64,000 bases of DNA. It comes from Polaromonas sp. 39-63-25. GTDB taxonomy: Bacteria; Pseudomonadota; Gammaproteobacteria; Burkholderiales; Burkholderiaceae_C. The stretch covers positions 372,001-436,000 of the forward strand of contig NZ_NCJH01000006.1 in assembly GCF_002278925.1 (NCBI RefSeq), given 5' to 3'. The position numbers were made by a program, and so were the translations under genes. The stretch's first letter is position 1. Every line of letters begins with the position of its first letter. The notes below the pieces were generated by a model, which was not told the DNA's origin, did no database searches, and saw only the letters and a program-made list of their open reading frames with translations. Of this stretch, positions 51,005 through 59,818 are shown piece after piece.

Positions 51005-52801
51005 TCAGGCCAGCGCGGCGTCCGTATCCATCAGCGCCTTGCTGCCGCTGCGTGCGGTGCGCATCAGCGTTGCGGTCTCGGGGAACAGCTTCGCGAAGTA
51101 AAAGCGCGCCGTCTGCACCTTGGCCAGATAGAAGGGGTCGGCATTGCCGGCGGCGATTTCGCGCAGCGCGGTTTGCGCCATGCGCGCCCAGAAGTAGCCA
51201 AACACCAGGTGGCCGGCCACGCGCAGGTAGTCCACGGCCGCTGCGCCCACTTCGTCAGGGTTCTGGAAGCCCTTGAAACCCAGTTCGGTCGTGAACTTGG
51301 TCATCTGGTCGGCCAGGTAGGCCAGCGGGTTGATGAACTCGGCCATCTTCTCGTTGACGCCTTCCTCGGCAATCAGGGCGCCAATGATCTTGCCGAATTT
51401 CTTCAGCGTGGCGCCGTTGTTGCCCAGCACCTTGCGGCCCAGCAGATCCAGCGACTGGATGGTGTTGGTGCCTTCGTAAATCATGTTGATGCGGTTGTCG
51501 CGCACAAACTGCTCCATGCCCCATTCCTTGATGAAACCGTGGCCACCGAAAACCTGCATACAGGCGTTGGTGGCGATGTGGCCGTTGTCGGTCAGGAAGG
51601 CCTTCACGATGGGCGTGAGCAACGCGACGATTTCGCCGGAATCCTTGCGGACCTTCTCGTCGGGGTGGTGCAGTTCCTTGTCGAGCAGCATGGTGCAGTA
51701 GATCGCCAGCGCACGGCCGCCCTCGGCATAGGCCTTGGCGGTCAGCAGCATCTTGCGTACATCGGGGTGCACGATGATGGGGTCGGCCGGCTTGTCCTTG
51801 GCTTTCACGCCCGACAGGCTGCGCATCTGGATGCGGTCCTTGGCGTAGGCCAGCGCGTTCTGGTAGGCCACTTCGGTCAGGCCCAGCGACTGGTTGCCGA
51901 CGCCCAGGCGGGCGGCGTTCATCATCACGAACATGGCGGCCAGGCCCTTGTTGGGCGCGCCCACCATGGTGCCGACGGCGCCCTCGAGCACGATTTGCGC
52001 GGTGGCGTTGCCGTGGATGCCCATCTTGTGCTCCAGGCTGCCGCAGTAAATGCCGTTGCGCGAGCCGATGGCGCCGTCTTCCCCGACATTGAATTTCGGC
52101 ACCAGGAACAGGCTGATGCCTTTGCTGCCCTGCGGTGCATCGGGCAGGCGGGCCAGCACCAGGTGCAGGATGTTTTCGGTCATGTCATGCTCGCCAGCGC
52201 TGATGAAAATCTTGTTGCCGGTGAGTTTGTAGGTACCGTCTGCCTGTGGCTCGGCTTTCGTGCGCAGCAGGCCCAGGTCGGTGCCGCAATGCGGCTCGGT
52301 CAGGCACATGGTGCCTGTCCACTCACCGCTGACCAATTTTGGCAGGTAGAGCTTTTTCTGCGCGTCCGTGCCGTGGGCATGCAGCGCCTCGTAGGCGCCG
52401 TGCGACAGGCCGGGGTACATGGTCCAGGCCTGGTTGGCGGAGTTCAGCATTTCGTAGACGCACTGGTTCACGACAAAGGGCAGGCCCTGGCCGCCGTATT
52501 CGGGGTCGCAGGACAACGCCGCCCAGCCGCCTTCGACGTACTTGGCATAGGCTTCCTTGAAGCCCCTGGGCGGGGTCACCTCGTGCGTGGCCTGGTCCAG
52601 CTTGCAGCCTTCCGTGTCGCCGCTGATGTTCAGCGGAAAGGTCACTTCGGCGGCAAACTTGCCGGCTTCCTCAAGCACGGCGTTGATGGTGTCCGCGTCC
52701 ACATCGGCGTGTTTCGGCAGGGCCTTGAACTCGTCGGTGACCTTGAGCACTTCGTGCATGACGAACTGCATGTCGCGCAGTGGCGGGTTGTATTGAGGCA
52801 T
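51005..52801 (-). CDS. Acyl-CoA dehydrogenase with C-terminal domain (FadE/DmdC-like)
   Basis: A 598-residue flavoprotein that starts MPQYNPPLRDMQFVMHEVL, the mark of the large acyl-CoA dehydrogenases in Burkholderiales. TMCLTEPHCGTDLGLLRT and GNKIFISAGEHDMTENILH make the FAD site, MIYEGTNTIQSLDLLGRKV contains the C-terminal FAD-contact/catalytic region, and an extra ~130-residue helical domain follows. It performs the first step of beta-oxidation. It lies 25 bp downstream of the TetR gene and so is under its control. Confidence 0.9.
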   Translation of the reverse strand: MPQYNPPLRDMQFVMHEVLKVTDEFKALPKHADVDADTINAVLEEAGKFAAEVTFPLNISGDTEGCKLDQATHEVTPPRGFKEAYAKYVEGGWAALSCDPEYGGQGLPFVVNQCVYEMLNSANQAWTMYPGLSHGAYEALHAHGTDAQKKLYLPKLVSGEWTGTMCLTEPHCGTDLGLLRTKAEPQADGTYKLTGNKIFISAGEHDMTENILHLVLARLPDAPQGSKGISLFLVPKFNVGEDGAIGSRNGIYCGSLEHKMGIHGNATAQIVLEGAVGTMVGAPNKGLAAMFVMMNAARLGVGNQSLGLTEVAYQNALAYAKDRIQMRSLSGVKAKDKPADPIIVHPDVRKMLLTAKAYAEGGRALAIYCTMLLDKELHHPDEKVRKDSGEIVALLTPIVKAFLTDNGHIATNACMQVFGGHGFIKEWGMEQFVRDNRINMIYEGTNTIQSLDLLGRKVLGNNGATLKKFGKIIGALIAEEGVNEKMAEFINPLAYLADQMTKFTTELGFKGFQNPDEVGAAAVDYLRVAGHLVFGYFWARMAQTALREIAAGNADPFYLAKVQTARFYFAKLFPETATLMRTARSGSKALMDTDAALA

Positions 52802-52826
52802 GGAAAGGTCCTTAGATGGGAAGGGA

Positions 52827-53591
52827 TTAAACGGAAGAAGCGGAGGAAGCGGAAGAATCAGGCACCGGCCGGGCGCTGCCGCCCGTCAGTGATGCAGAGG
52901 TGATGGGTGGCGCCAGCGCGCCGGCGGCGTCGCTGCCGTAACGCGCCAGGATGCTCTGGAAGGCGCGCAATGTCCGGTCGATGGAACCGGGCGTCTTGAG
53001 GAAGCGGGCTTCGTAATGCAGGGCCAGGATCAGGCCGTGGATCTCGAAGGCGATCTGGCGCTCGTCGGCGTCCGCGCGCAGGTGGCCGGCCTCCTTGGCC
53101 AACACCACCGCACGGTACATGGCCGCCAGCCAGGTCTGCACCGAGGTGGCGAGCGCGTCGCGCACCGGGCCGGGCCGGTCGTCAAATTCGACAGCACCGC
53201 TGATGAAGATGCAGCCCGACTGCAGCTCGACCGCGACGCGTTTCATCCAGTTGCCGAACAGGGCCTGCACACGCGGCAGGCCTTTGGGCTCTTTCAGCGC
53301 GGGGTAAAAAACCTCTTCTTCAAAACGCGCGAAATACTCGCGGATGACCGAGATCTGCAATTCTTCCCGCGAGCCAAAGTGGGCAAACACGCCCGACTTG
53401 CTCATGCGCATGACTTCGGCCAGAGCGCCAATGCTCAGGCCCTCCAGCCCGATCTGCGTGGCCAGTCCGAGGGCGGCATCCACGATGGCCGCCTTGGTCT
53501 GCTGGCCTTTTTGCATGCCGGCATGCGCTGCACGACCACTTTCCCGGGGACCCGGGCGGGCTGTCTTGACAGGAAGTTCGGTAACGGACAT
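52827..53591 (-). CDS. TetR-family regulator of the beta-oxidation series
   Basis: A 254-residue regulator: helix-turn-helix in GLSIGALAEVMRMSKSGVFAHFGSREEL, a helical C-terminal effector domain, and a flexible Ser/Ala-rich tail. It begins MSVTELPVK. It is immediately upstream of the acyl-CoA dehydrogenase gene, with a palindromic operator 18 bp before its own start, so autorepression plus control of the operon is likely. The ligand is probably an acyl-CoA or fatty acid. Confidence 0.88.
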   Translation of the reverse strand: MSVTELPVKTARPGPRESGRAAHAGMQKGQQTKAAIVDAALGLATQIGLEGLSIGALAEVMRMSKSGVFAHFGSREELQISVIREYFARFEEEVFYPALKEPKGLPRVQALFGNWMKRVAVELQSGCIFISGAVEFDDRPGPVRDALATSVQTWLAAMYRAVVLAKEAGHLRADADERQIAFEIHGLILALHYEARFLKTPGSIDRTLRAFQSILARYGSDAAGALAPPITSASLTGGSARPVPDSSASSASSV

Positions 53592-53608
53592 GGAAAGCCA
53601 GACAAAAA

Positions 53609-53622
53609 AGAACGACCGTTCT
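53609..53622. promoter_or_regulatory. Palindromic operator upstream of the TetR gene
   Basis: AGAACGACCGTTCT is a 14-bp dyad (AGAACG / CGTTCT) 18 bp before the start codon, in an A/T-rich context typical of an autoregulated TetR promoter. Confidence 0.65.
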
Positions 53623-53738
53623 ATTTTGCAGCATTTCCATGCCCCCGTGCCAGAGACCGGGATATCTAGAGAAGTTTTTCTAGGTCACCCAAGGGTAAAC
53701 CCTTGTTTTTACCCTGTTACAGCAGCGTCTCGGCTGGT

Positions 53739-54587
53739 TCAAAGCTTGAAGGGAACCACCATCTGGCGCTGCTCGCCCAGGCCTTCAATGCCCAGGGTCA
53801 TGACGTCGCCCTTTTTCAGGAACAGGGGCGGCTTCATGCCCATGCCCACGCCGGGCGGTGTGCCGGTGGTGATCACGTCGCCCGGCATCAGCGTCATGAA
53901 CTGGCTGACATAACTGATGATTTTGGCCACGCCGAAAATCATGGTTTTCGTGCTGCCGGTCTGCGCCCGCTGGCCATTGAGGTCCAGCCACATCGCCAGC
54001 TTTTGCGGGTTCGGCACATCGTCGCGCGTGACCAGCCAGGGGCCGATCGGACCGAAGGTGTCGCAGCCCTTGCCCTTGTCCCAGGTGCCGCCGCGCTCGA
54101 TCTGGTACTCGCGCTCGCTGACGTCGTTGATGGTGCAGTAGCCGGCCACAAAATTGAGCGCATCCTTCTGCGAGACATAACGCGCGCGGGTGCCGATGAC
54201 CACGCCGAGTTCGACCTCCCAGTCGGACTTGACCGAACCCTTGGGCAGCATGACCGGGTCGTTGGCCCCCTGGATGCAGGTGGTGGCCTTCATGAACACG
54301 ATGGGCTCTTTCGGAATCGGCAGGCCCGACTCGGCCGCGTGGTCGGCATAGTTCAGGCCGATGGCGATGAACTTGCCGACACCGGCGACCGGGCTGCCCA
54401 GACGCGGCTTACCCTTGACGAGCGGCAGGTTCGCCGTCTTGAGCTTGCGCAGTTTGGCCAGCGCGGCATCACCGAGCTGGTCCGGGCCGATGTCGGTGAT
54501 CACGCCGCTCAGGTCGCGCAGTTTGCCCTCGGCATCAATGAGACCTGGTTTTTCCTTGCCAGGGTTGCCGTAACGAACGAGTTTCAT
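53739..54587 (-). CDS. Fumarylacetoacetate-hydrolase family enzyme (diketo-acid-sugar hydrolase-like)
   Basis: A 282-residue FAH-fold enzyme. The metal-binding acidic residues are in GSVKSDWEVELGVVIG, with IAIGLNYADHAAESG and DVITTGTPPGVGMGMKP as further markers. With the neighbouring SDR and acid-sugar dehydratase it fits a non-phosphorylative route such as L-fuconate degradation, where a 2,4-diketo-3-deoxy acid is cleaved to pyruvate and a hydroxy acid. The substrate is inferred from context. It is last gene of the leftward half of the locus. Confidence 0.87.
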   Translation of the reverse strand: MKLVRYGNPGKEKPGLIDAEGKLRDLSGVITDIGPDQLGDAALAKLRKLKTANLPLVKGKPRLGSPVAGVGKFIAIGLNYADHAAESGLPIPKEPIVFMKATTCIQGANDPVMLPKGSVKSDWEVELGVVIGTRARYVSQKDALNFVAGYCTINDVSEREYQIERGGTWDKGKGCDTFGPIGPWLVTRDDVPNPQKLAMWLDLNGQRAQTGSTKTMIFGVAKIISYVSQFMTLMPGDVITTGTPPGVGMGMKPPLFLKKGDVMTLGIEGLGEQRQMVVPFKL

Positions 54588-54624
54588 GGTTTTTCCTTTT
54601 TAAAAAGAGAGGGAAATGGGGCGC

Positions 54625-55371
54625 TCAATAACTGGAGCGGCCGCCCGAAAGATCGAACACCGCGCCGGTCGAAAACGAACACTCTTCGGTGCACAGCCAG
54701 ACCACCATGGCCGCCACCTCGTCGGGCGTGCCGAAGCGGCCCATCGGTATTTTCGACAGCATGAAGGCAATGTGCTCCGGCGTCATCTGGTCAAAAATGG
54801 CGGTCTTCACGGCAGCCGGCGTGACGCAATTGACGCGCACGCCGGTATCGGCGAGTTCCTTGCCCAGCGACTTGGTCAGCGCAATCACCCCCGCCTTGCT
54901 GGCACTGTAGGCGCTGGCATTCGGGTTGCCGTCCTTGCCGGCTACCGAGGCGATGTTGACGATGCGGCCGTAGTTGTTGGCGCGCAGGTGCGGTGCCCAT
55001 TCACGGCAGCACAGGAACAGGCCGTTGAGGTTGACGGCCATCACCTGCTCCCACGCGTCGACCGGGTAGTCCCAGAGCTTGACGTTGGGGCCGGTCACGC
55101 CGGCGCTGTTGACCAGCGCATCGACCTTGGTAGCCAACAACAACGTCGCCTGGACCGCGGCGCGCACCGAGGCATGCTGCGACACGTCCACCGCCACCGC
55201 CGAGGCCCGCGGACCCAGCGCGGCGGCCGCCTGCCTTGCCGCCGCTTCGTCGCGGTCCCACAGCGTGACGTTGCCGCCGGACTCGATCAGCCGCTGCGCA
55301 ATGGCGTAGCCCAGGCCGGTGGCGCCACCGGTGACCACCGCGTGCCGGCCCTGGAAGTCGAGCTCATTCAT
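54625..55371 (-). CDS. Short-chain dehydrogenase/reductase (sugar-type)
   Basis: A 248-residue classical SDR: HAVVTGGATGLGYAIA, NSAGVTG, catalytic IASVAGKDGNPNASAYSASKAG (Ser, then YSASK) and a Gly-rich C terminus. It probably oxidises a sugar or sugar acid early in the pathway. It overlaps the next SDR gene by 4 bp. Confidence 0.87.
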   Translation of the reverse strand: MNELDFQGRHAVVTGGATGLGYAIAQRLIESGGNVTLWDRDEAAARQAAAALGPRASAVAVDVSQHASVRAAVQATLLLATKVDALVNSAGVTGPNVKLWDYPVDAWEQVMAVNLNGLFLCCREWAPHLRANNYGRIVNIASVAGKDGNPNASAYSASKAGVIALTKSLGKELADTGVRVNCVTPAAVKTAIFDQMTPEHIAFMLSKIPMGRFGTPDEVAAMVVWLCTEECSFSTGAVFDLSGGRSSY

Positions 55372-56111
55372 ATGGTCATGCCGCCATCGATGTTGTAGTG
55401 CTGGCCGGTGACAAACGCCGCTTCGTCGCTGGCCAGGAAGGTCACGACCGGTGCAATCTCGTGGGCTTGCGCGAGCCGGCCCATGGGCTGGCGGGCAATG
55501 AAATTCCTGCGTGCTTCCGCCGGGTCCTCAAACACATTGATGCGGTCCTGCAGCGAAGGCGTATCGACGGTACCGGGGCAGATGCAGTTGCAGCGTATGC
55601 CCTGCATCACATAGTCGGCCGCCACGCTTTTGGTCAGGCCGATCACCGCCGCCTTGGATGCGCCATACACAAAGCGGTTGGGCAGCCCCTTGATGCTGAC
55701 GACGCTGGCCATGTTGATGATGCTGCCGCTGCCCTTGCCGCCGTTGTTCGCGAGCATGCGCGGCAACGCCGCCTGGATGGTCCAGAACTGCGAACGCACA
55801 TTGAGGTTGAAGGCGAACTCCCACTCTTCGTCGGTGGCCTGCAGGGCCGTGCCGGCGTGCACAAAACCCGCGCAGTTGAACAGCACATCGAGCGCGGGCA
55901 TGTCAGCGATGACTTTGCGGATCGCCGCCTTGTCGAGCACGTCGAGCGCCACGGTGTGGATATTGGGCATGCCCGCATAACTGTCCAGCAGCTTCGCATT
56001 GACGTCGGTCGCCCAGACCTGCGCGCCTTCTGCCGCCATGGCCAGCGCGCTGGCCTTGCCTATGCCCTGGCCGGCGGCGGTGATCAGTGCGGTTTTCCCT
56101 TGAAGTCTCAT
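55368..56111 (-). CDS. Short-chain dehydrogenase, 2-keto-3-deoxy-L-fuconate dehydrogenase-like
   Basis: A 247-residue SDR starting MRLQGKTALITAAGQGIGKA, with NCAGFVHAG, catalytic FVYGASKAAVIGLTKS and the NCICPGTVDTPSLQDRI segment. This layout is shared with 2-keto-3-deoxy-L-fuconate (4-)dehydrogenases and human BDH2. It would make the diketo acid cleaved by the FAH enzyme. Function is inferred from similarity and neighbours. Confidence 0.86.
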   Translation of the reverse strand: MRLQGKTALITAAGQGIGKASALAMAAEGAQVWATDVNAKLLDSYAGMPNIHTVALDVLDKAAIRKVIADMPALDVLFNCAGFVHAGTALQATDEEWEFAFNLNVRSQFWTIQAALPRMLANNGGKGSGSIINMASVVSIKGLPNRFVYGASKAAVIGLTKSVAADYVMQGIRCNCICPGTVDTPSLQDRINVFEDPAEARRNFIARQPMGRLAQAHEIAPVVTFLASDEAAFVTGQHYNIDGGMTI

Positions 56112-56129
56112 GTGTTTTCCTTGGTTGGT

Positions 56130-57245
56130 TTATTGATTCAGGGTGGTATCGGCAAGCTGCCGTTTTTCGATGACAGGCCAGTCCCACGCGATGCCCAGGC
56201 CCGGCGTGTCGGGCGGCCAGGCATAACCGCCCTCGACCCGGATGCGGCTGGTCGTGATGTCGTCCAGCTGCGGAATGTATTCAACCCAGGCCGCATTGGG
56301 CACCGCAGCGCACAGGCTCACATGCAGTTCCATCAGGAAATGCGGACACACGGGCACGCCAAAACCTTCGGCCAGATGCGCCACCTTGATCCACGGCGTG
56401 ATGCCGCCAATCCGCGCCACGTCGGGCTGGACAATGCTGCAGGCGCCCTGCTCCAGGTATTCGCGGAACTGGCTCAGGTGGTACATCGACTCACCCACGG
56501 CCACCGGGATGGCCGTCTGGGCGCGCAGCTGACGGTGCCCCGACACGTCTTCGGCCGCCATGGGCTCCTCCAGCCAGGCCAGGTCCAGCCCCGCAAAGGC
56601 AGCCGCCCGGCGCACCGCTTCCGGGCGGTTGAAGCCCTGGTTCGCGTCGACCATGATGTCGAAGCCCGGCCCTACCGCATCCCGCACGGCGGACAGCCGC
56701 GCCACGTCCTCGCTGACATGCGGCCGTCCCACCTTGATCTTCGCACCCCGGAAACCCTGGGCCTGGGCCGCCAGCGTCTGCGTCACCAGTTCGTCGGCAC
56801 CCAGGTGCAGCCAGCCGCCCTCGGTGGTGTACACCGGGACACGTGATTGCGCGCCACCGAGCAGTTGCCACAGGGGCAAGTCCTGGCGGCGTGCGCGCCA
56901 GTCCCACAAGGCGGTGTCCACGCAGGCCAGCGCCAGGCTGGTGATGGCCCCCACGGCCGTGGCGTGGGTGTGAAAAAACAGGTCTTTCCAGATCGCCTCC
57001 ACATGCAGCGGGTTGCGGCCCAGCAGACGCGGCGCCAGGTGGTCGTGCAGCAAGGCCATGACCGATGATCCGCCGGTACCAATGGTGTAGGCATACCCGG
57101 TGCCTTCCACGCCGTCGCTGCAGCGCAGGGTGAGCAGCAGGGTCTCCTGCGTCACAAAGGACTGGATGGCGTCGGTGCGCACGACCTTGGGCGGCAGGTT
57201 GACCTGCCGCAGGCGGACGGACTCAATCGTGACGGGCGCGGTCAT
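56130..57245 (-). CDS. Acid-sugar dehydratase of the enolase superfamily (mandelate racemase group)
   Basis: A 371-residue enzyme. The N-terminal capping domain is followed by the barrel with AKIKVG (the KxK base), IMVDANQGF, WLEEPM and VAVGESMY (Asp-Glu-Glu metal ligands), then QPDVARIGG and CPHF (the Asp-His dyad). These define the mandelate-racemase subgroup, which dehydrates aldonic or aldaric acids; the exact sugar is unknown. It is first gene of the leftward operon and divergent from the GntR gene. Confidence 0.88.
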   Translation of the reverse strand: MTAPVTIESVRLRQVNLPPKVVRTDAIQSFVTQETLLLTLRCSDGVEGTGYAYTIGTGGSSVMALLHDHLAPRLLGRNPLHVEAIWKDLFFHTHATAVGAITSLALACVDTALWDWRARRQDLPLWQLLGGAQSRVPVYTTEGGWLHLGADELVTQTLAAQAQGFRGAKIKVGRPHVSEDVARLSAVRDAVGPGFDIMVDANQGFNRPEAVRRAAAFAGLDLAWLEEPMAAEDVSGHRQLRAQTAIPVAVGESMYHLSQFREYLEQGACSIVQPDVARIGGITPWIKVAHLAEGFGVPVCPHFLMELHVSLCAAVPNAAWVEYIPQLDDITTSRIRVEGGYAWPPDTPGLGIAWDWPVIEKRQLADTTLNQ

Positions 57246-57331
57246 GGACGGACGCGGACGAAAAACATGACAGGAAACATTACAGGGTTTAGCCGGATGG
57301 CCGGAAGGACTGGAATCATGGGATTATCAAT

Positions 57332-57342
57332 TGGTCTGACCA
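57332..57342. promoter_or_regulatory. Candidate GntR/FadR-type operator
   Basis: TGGTCTGACCA is a perfect 11-bp palindrome of the TGGTNNNACCA kind, placed between the divergent dehydratase and GntR genes, 46 bp before the GntR start. It could control both promoters. Confidence 0.6.
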
Positions 57343-57387
57343 CTTGTCCACTTCTGGCTAACCCTTAATCCCTCCCAGTACCGAAAA

Positions 57388-58107
57388 ATGCCGCTGCAAA
57401 CCGTCGAACCGCAACGCCTTTACCGCCAGATCGCCGAGCAGTTGCGCTCGCTGATCAGCAAGGGAGAGTTTGCGGCCGGCACACGCCTGCCGGCAGAACG
57501 CGACCTGGCCAAACAGCTCGGTGTGAGCCGGCCGTCGGTGCGGGAAGCACTGATTGCCATGGAAGTCGAAGGCTGGGTCGAGGTGCGCACCGGCTCCGGC
57601 GTGTATGTGCTGGACCGGTCGGTGCGGGCCAGCCGTTCCAAGGGGCCGCAGGTCACCCTGACCGAATGGGGGCCCCTGGAACTGATACGCGCGCGCCGCG
57701 TGGTGGAGGGCGAGATCGCCTCAATGGCCGCTCTCCAGGCCAGGCGCAAGGACATCGACGCGATGCGCGCGGCCATTGACACGATGGTCACCGACGCCAA
57801 CCGCGGCGTGTTGCCGCTGGACGGCGACCGGGCCTTCCACAGCGCGATTGTCGAGGCTTGCGGCAACGTGGTGCTGATCGAAACCGTGCAGAGTTTCTGG
57901 GACTCCCGCCGCGGCCCGCTGTTCACGCGCCTGACCGGCTACTTCGAGACGATGAAATCATGGCAATCGGCGATTGCCGAACACGAAGCGATCCTGGCCG
58001 CCATCTGCGCACACGACGGCCCCGCCGCCCGCACGGCCATGCACGCCCACATGGACAAGTCCCATTCCCGATTCAGCGCGAGCTGGCGCCGCGCGAAGAC
58101 AAGCTGA
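57388..58107 (+). CDS. GntR-family (FadR subfamily) regulator
   Basis: A 239-residue regulator. The winged helix is residues 8-75 (LPAERDLAKQLGVSRPSVRE, VRTGSGVYV) and the C-terminal FCD domain has FHSAIVEACGN with metal-binding histidines. Members of this group sense sugar acids such as glucuronate or galactonate. It is adjacent to the TRAP transporter and divergent from the dehydratase, so it is the local regulator. Confidence 0.9.
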   Translation: MPLQTVEPQRLYRQIAEQLRSLISKGEFAAGTRLPAERDLAKQLGVSRPSVREALIAMEVEGWVEVRTGSGVYVLDRSVRASRSKGPQVTLTEWGPLELIRARRVVEGEIASMAALQARRKDIDAMRAAIDTMVTDANRGVLPLDGDRAFHSAIVEACGNVVLIETVQSFWDSRRGPLFTRLTGYFETMKSWQSAIAEHEAILAAICAHDGPAARTAMHAHMDKSHSRFSASWRRAKTS

Positions 58108-58162
58108 AGGAAGCGCCCGGCAACTGACCTTTTCGACCCTTTCTTTTAACCGAGGAGACAAC

Positions 58163-59149
58163 ATGACAAAACGATTCACTCTAAAAACAATAGCATGCTG
58201 CGCAATCATGGCGGGCACCCTGGGCACATTTGGCATGGCCCATGCGCAGACCAAACTGAAATGGGCGCACGTCTATGAAACGTCCGAGCCCTACCACAAG
58301 TGGTCGGTCTGGGCGGCCGACGAGTTCAAGAAACGCACCAACGGCAAGTACGAGATCCAGGTCTTCCCGGCTTCCAGCCTGGGCAAGGAAAGCGACATCA
58401 ACCAGGGCCTGCAACTGGGCACGGTGGACATCATCCTGACCGGCGCCTCCTTTGCTTCCAACTCCTATCCGCGCCTGGCTGTCAGCTACTACCCCTTCAC
58501 CTTCCGCGACGCGGACCATGTGGTCAAGTACGGCAAGAGCGATGTTTTCAGGGAACTGGCCGAGGGCTACAAGAAGGCCACCGGCAACACGGTGACCGCG
58601 CTGACCTACTATGGCGCCCGCCACGCCACCAGCAACAAGCTGTTCACCAACTGCGACCAGATGAAGGGCCTGAAGATGCGGGTGCCCGATTCTCCGGCCT
58701 ACACCGCGCTGCCGCGCGCCTGCGGCGCGAACCCGACACCCATCGCGTTTGCCGAGGTCTACCTGGCGCTGCAGAACGGCACCGTGGATGCGCAGGAAAA
58801 TCCGCTGCCCACCATCGAAGCCAAGAAGTTCTATGAAGTGCAGAAGAACATCATCCTGACCGGCCACATCTCCGACGCGCTGCTCACGGTGATTTCACCC
58901 AGCACCATGGCCAGGCTGTCGCCGGCCGAGCAGAAGCTGCTCGCCGAGATCACGCAGGAAGCCGCCGAAAAGGCCACCAACGACATCCGCAAGCGTGAAG
59001 GCGAGCTGGTGGAAGAGTTCAAGAAAAAGGGCAACAACGTGGTGACGGTTGACCGCGCCGACTTCCAGCAGCGCGTACTCAAGGCCATCACCTTCGAATC
59101 CATGAAGCTCGACAAGAAAGACTGGGACCGCATCATCGCCATCAAGTAA
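58163..59149 (+). CDS. dctP: TRAP transporter solute-binding protein DctP
   Basis: A 328-residue periplasmic receptor. Signal peptide residues 1-27 (ending GMAHAQT) precede LKWAHVYETSEPYHKW, MKGLKMRVPDSPAY (carboxylate-binding arginine) and NGTVDAQENPLPTIEAKKFYE. It captures a carboxylic acid, here probably a sugar acid, for DctQM. The ATG at 58163 follows GAGGAG; the frame upstream is a shadow over the GntR gene. Confidence 0.9.
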   Translation: MTKRFTLKTIACCAIMAGTLGTFGMAHAQTKLKWAHVYETSEPYHKWSVWAADEFKKRTNGKYEIQVFPASSLGKESDINQGLQLGTVDIILTGASFASNSYPRLAVSYYPFTFRDADHVVKYGKSDVFRELAEGYKKATGNTVTALTYYGARHATSNKLFTNCDQMKGLKMRVPDSPAYTALPRACGANPTPIAFAEVYLALQNGTVDAQENPLPTIEAKKFYEVQKNIILTGHISDALLTVISPSTMARLSPAEQKLLAEITQEAAEKATNDIRKREGELVEEFKKKGNNVVTVDRADFQQRVLKAITFESMKLDKKDWDRIIAIK

Positions 59150-59169
59150 GTCACCGAAGTCACCCCCCG

Positions 59170-59202
59170 GGCCGGGCTTGCCGCCACATCGGCAGCCCGG
59201 CC
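59170..59202 (+). terminator. Intercistronic hairpin between dctP and dctQ
   Basis: GGCCGGGCTTGCCG pairs with CGGCAGCCCGGCC around a six-base loop 20 bp after the dctP stop. A short T-run follows. It probably keeps receptor mRNA more abundant than the membrane-subunit mRNA. Confidence 0.6.
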
Positions 59203-59236
59203 TTTCGACAAGCTCAGGACGATCGGAACCCGCAAG

Positions 59237-59806
59237 ATGGAAACCATTGACGACATGGCCCCCGTGATGGGGGCGGACGGACAGTTTCACGCGCAGGACG
59301 AAGCCGTGGACCTTTCCGACACCAAACTGGAAGCCTGGGTGGCACTGGGCTTCTTCTGGATCCTGGGCGCCACGGTGTTCTACCAGTTCTTCACCCGCTA
59401 TGTACTCAACGACTCGGCCGCCTGGACAGAGGAGATCGCACGCTACCTGCTGATCGCGGTGGTCTTCACAGGCGCGACCATAGGGGTGGTCAAGAACAAC
59501 CACATCCAGGTGGATTTTTTCTACAAATTCATGCCCACGCCCATGGCACGCGTCATGGCCACCGCCGTCGATGTGCTGCGCGCGGGCTTCTTCGCCGCAG
59601 CCGCCGTGCTGACGGTGATGATGATGCTCAAGCTGGGCAGCAATTCGCGCATGACCATGGTCGACCTGCCCATGAACTGGGTCTACGGCATTTGCCTGCT
59701 GGGCTTCGCCGCCATGGCCTTCCGCTCCGTCCAGATTGCGCTGTTCCACCACCGGCGCGGCTACTCCGTCCTGGAACGTCCCGAGTCCTCGATGGACGAC
59801 AAATAA
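59237..59806 (+). CDS. dctQ: TRAP transporter small membrane subunit DctQ
   Basis: A 189-residue protein with four membrane spans after a ~35-residue acidic N-terminal tail. WTEEIARYLLIAVVFTGATIGVVKNNHIQV, read in two parts, is the DctQ core. It forms the transporter with DctM and is driven by ion gradients. It is 12 bp upstream of dctM. Confidence 0.88.
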   Translation: METIDDMAPVMGADGQFHAQDEAVDLSDTKLEAWVALGFFWILGATVFYQFFTRYVLNDSAAWTEEIARYLLIAVVFTGATIGVVKNNHIQVDFFYKFMPTPMARVMATAVDVLRAGFFAAAAVLTVMMMLKLGSNSRMTMVDLPMNWVYGICLLGFAAMAFRSVQIALFHHRRGYSVLERPESSMDDK

Positions 59807-59818
59807 CACCCACACACC

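Noticed and set aside
53640-53738. A possible terminator after the FAH gene (CTAGAGAAG...TTCTAG near 53668)
   Set aside because: The stem is short and A/T-rich with no clear T-run on the leftward strand; not supported well enough to list.
58180-58240. A possible eleventh copy of the palindromic element in the dctP signal peptide (ACAATAGCATGCTGCGC)
   Set aside because: Only the ATAGC and TGCGC parts match, with altered spacing and no GGGCTGGAGG end; probably coincidence.
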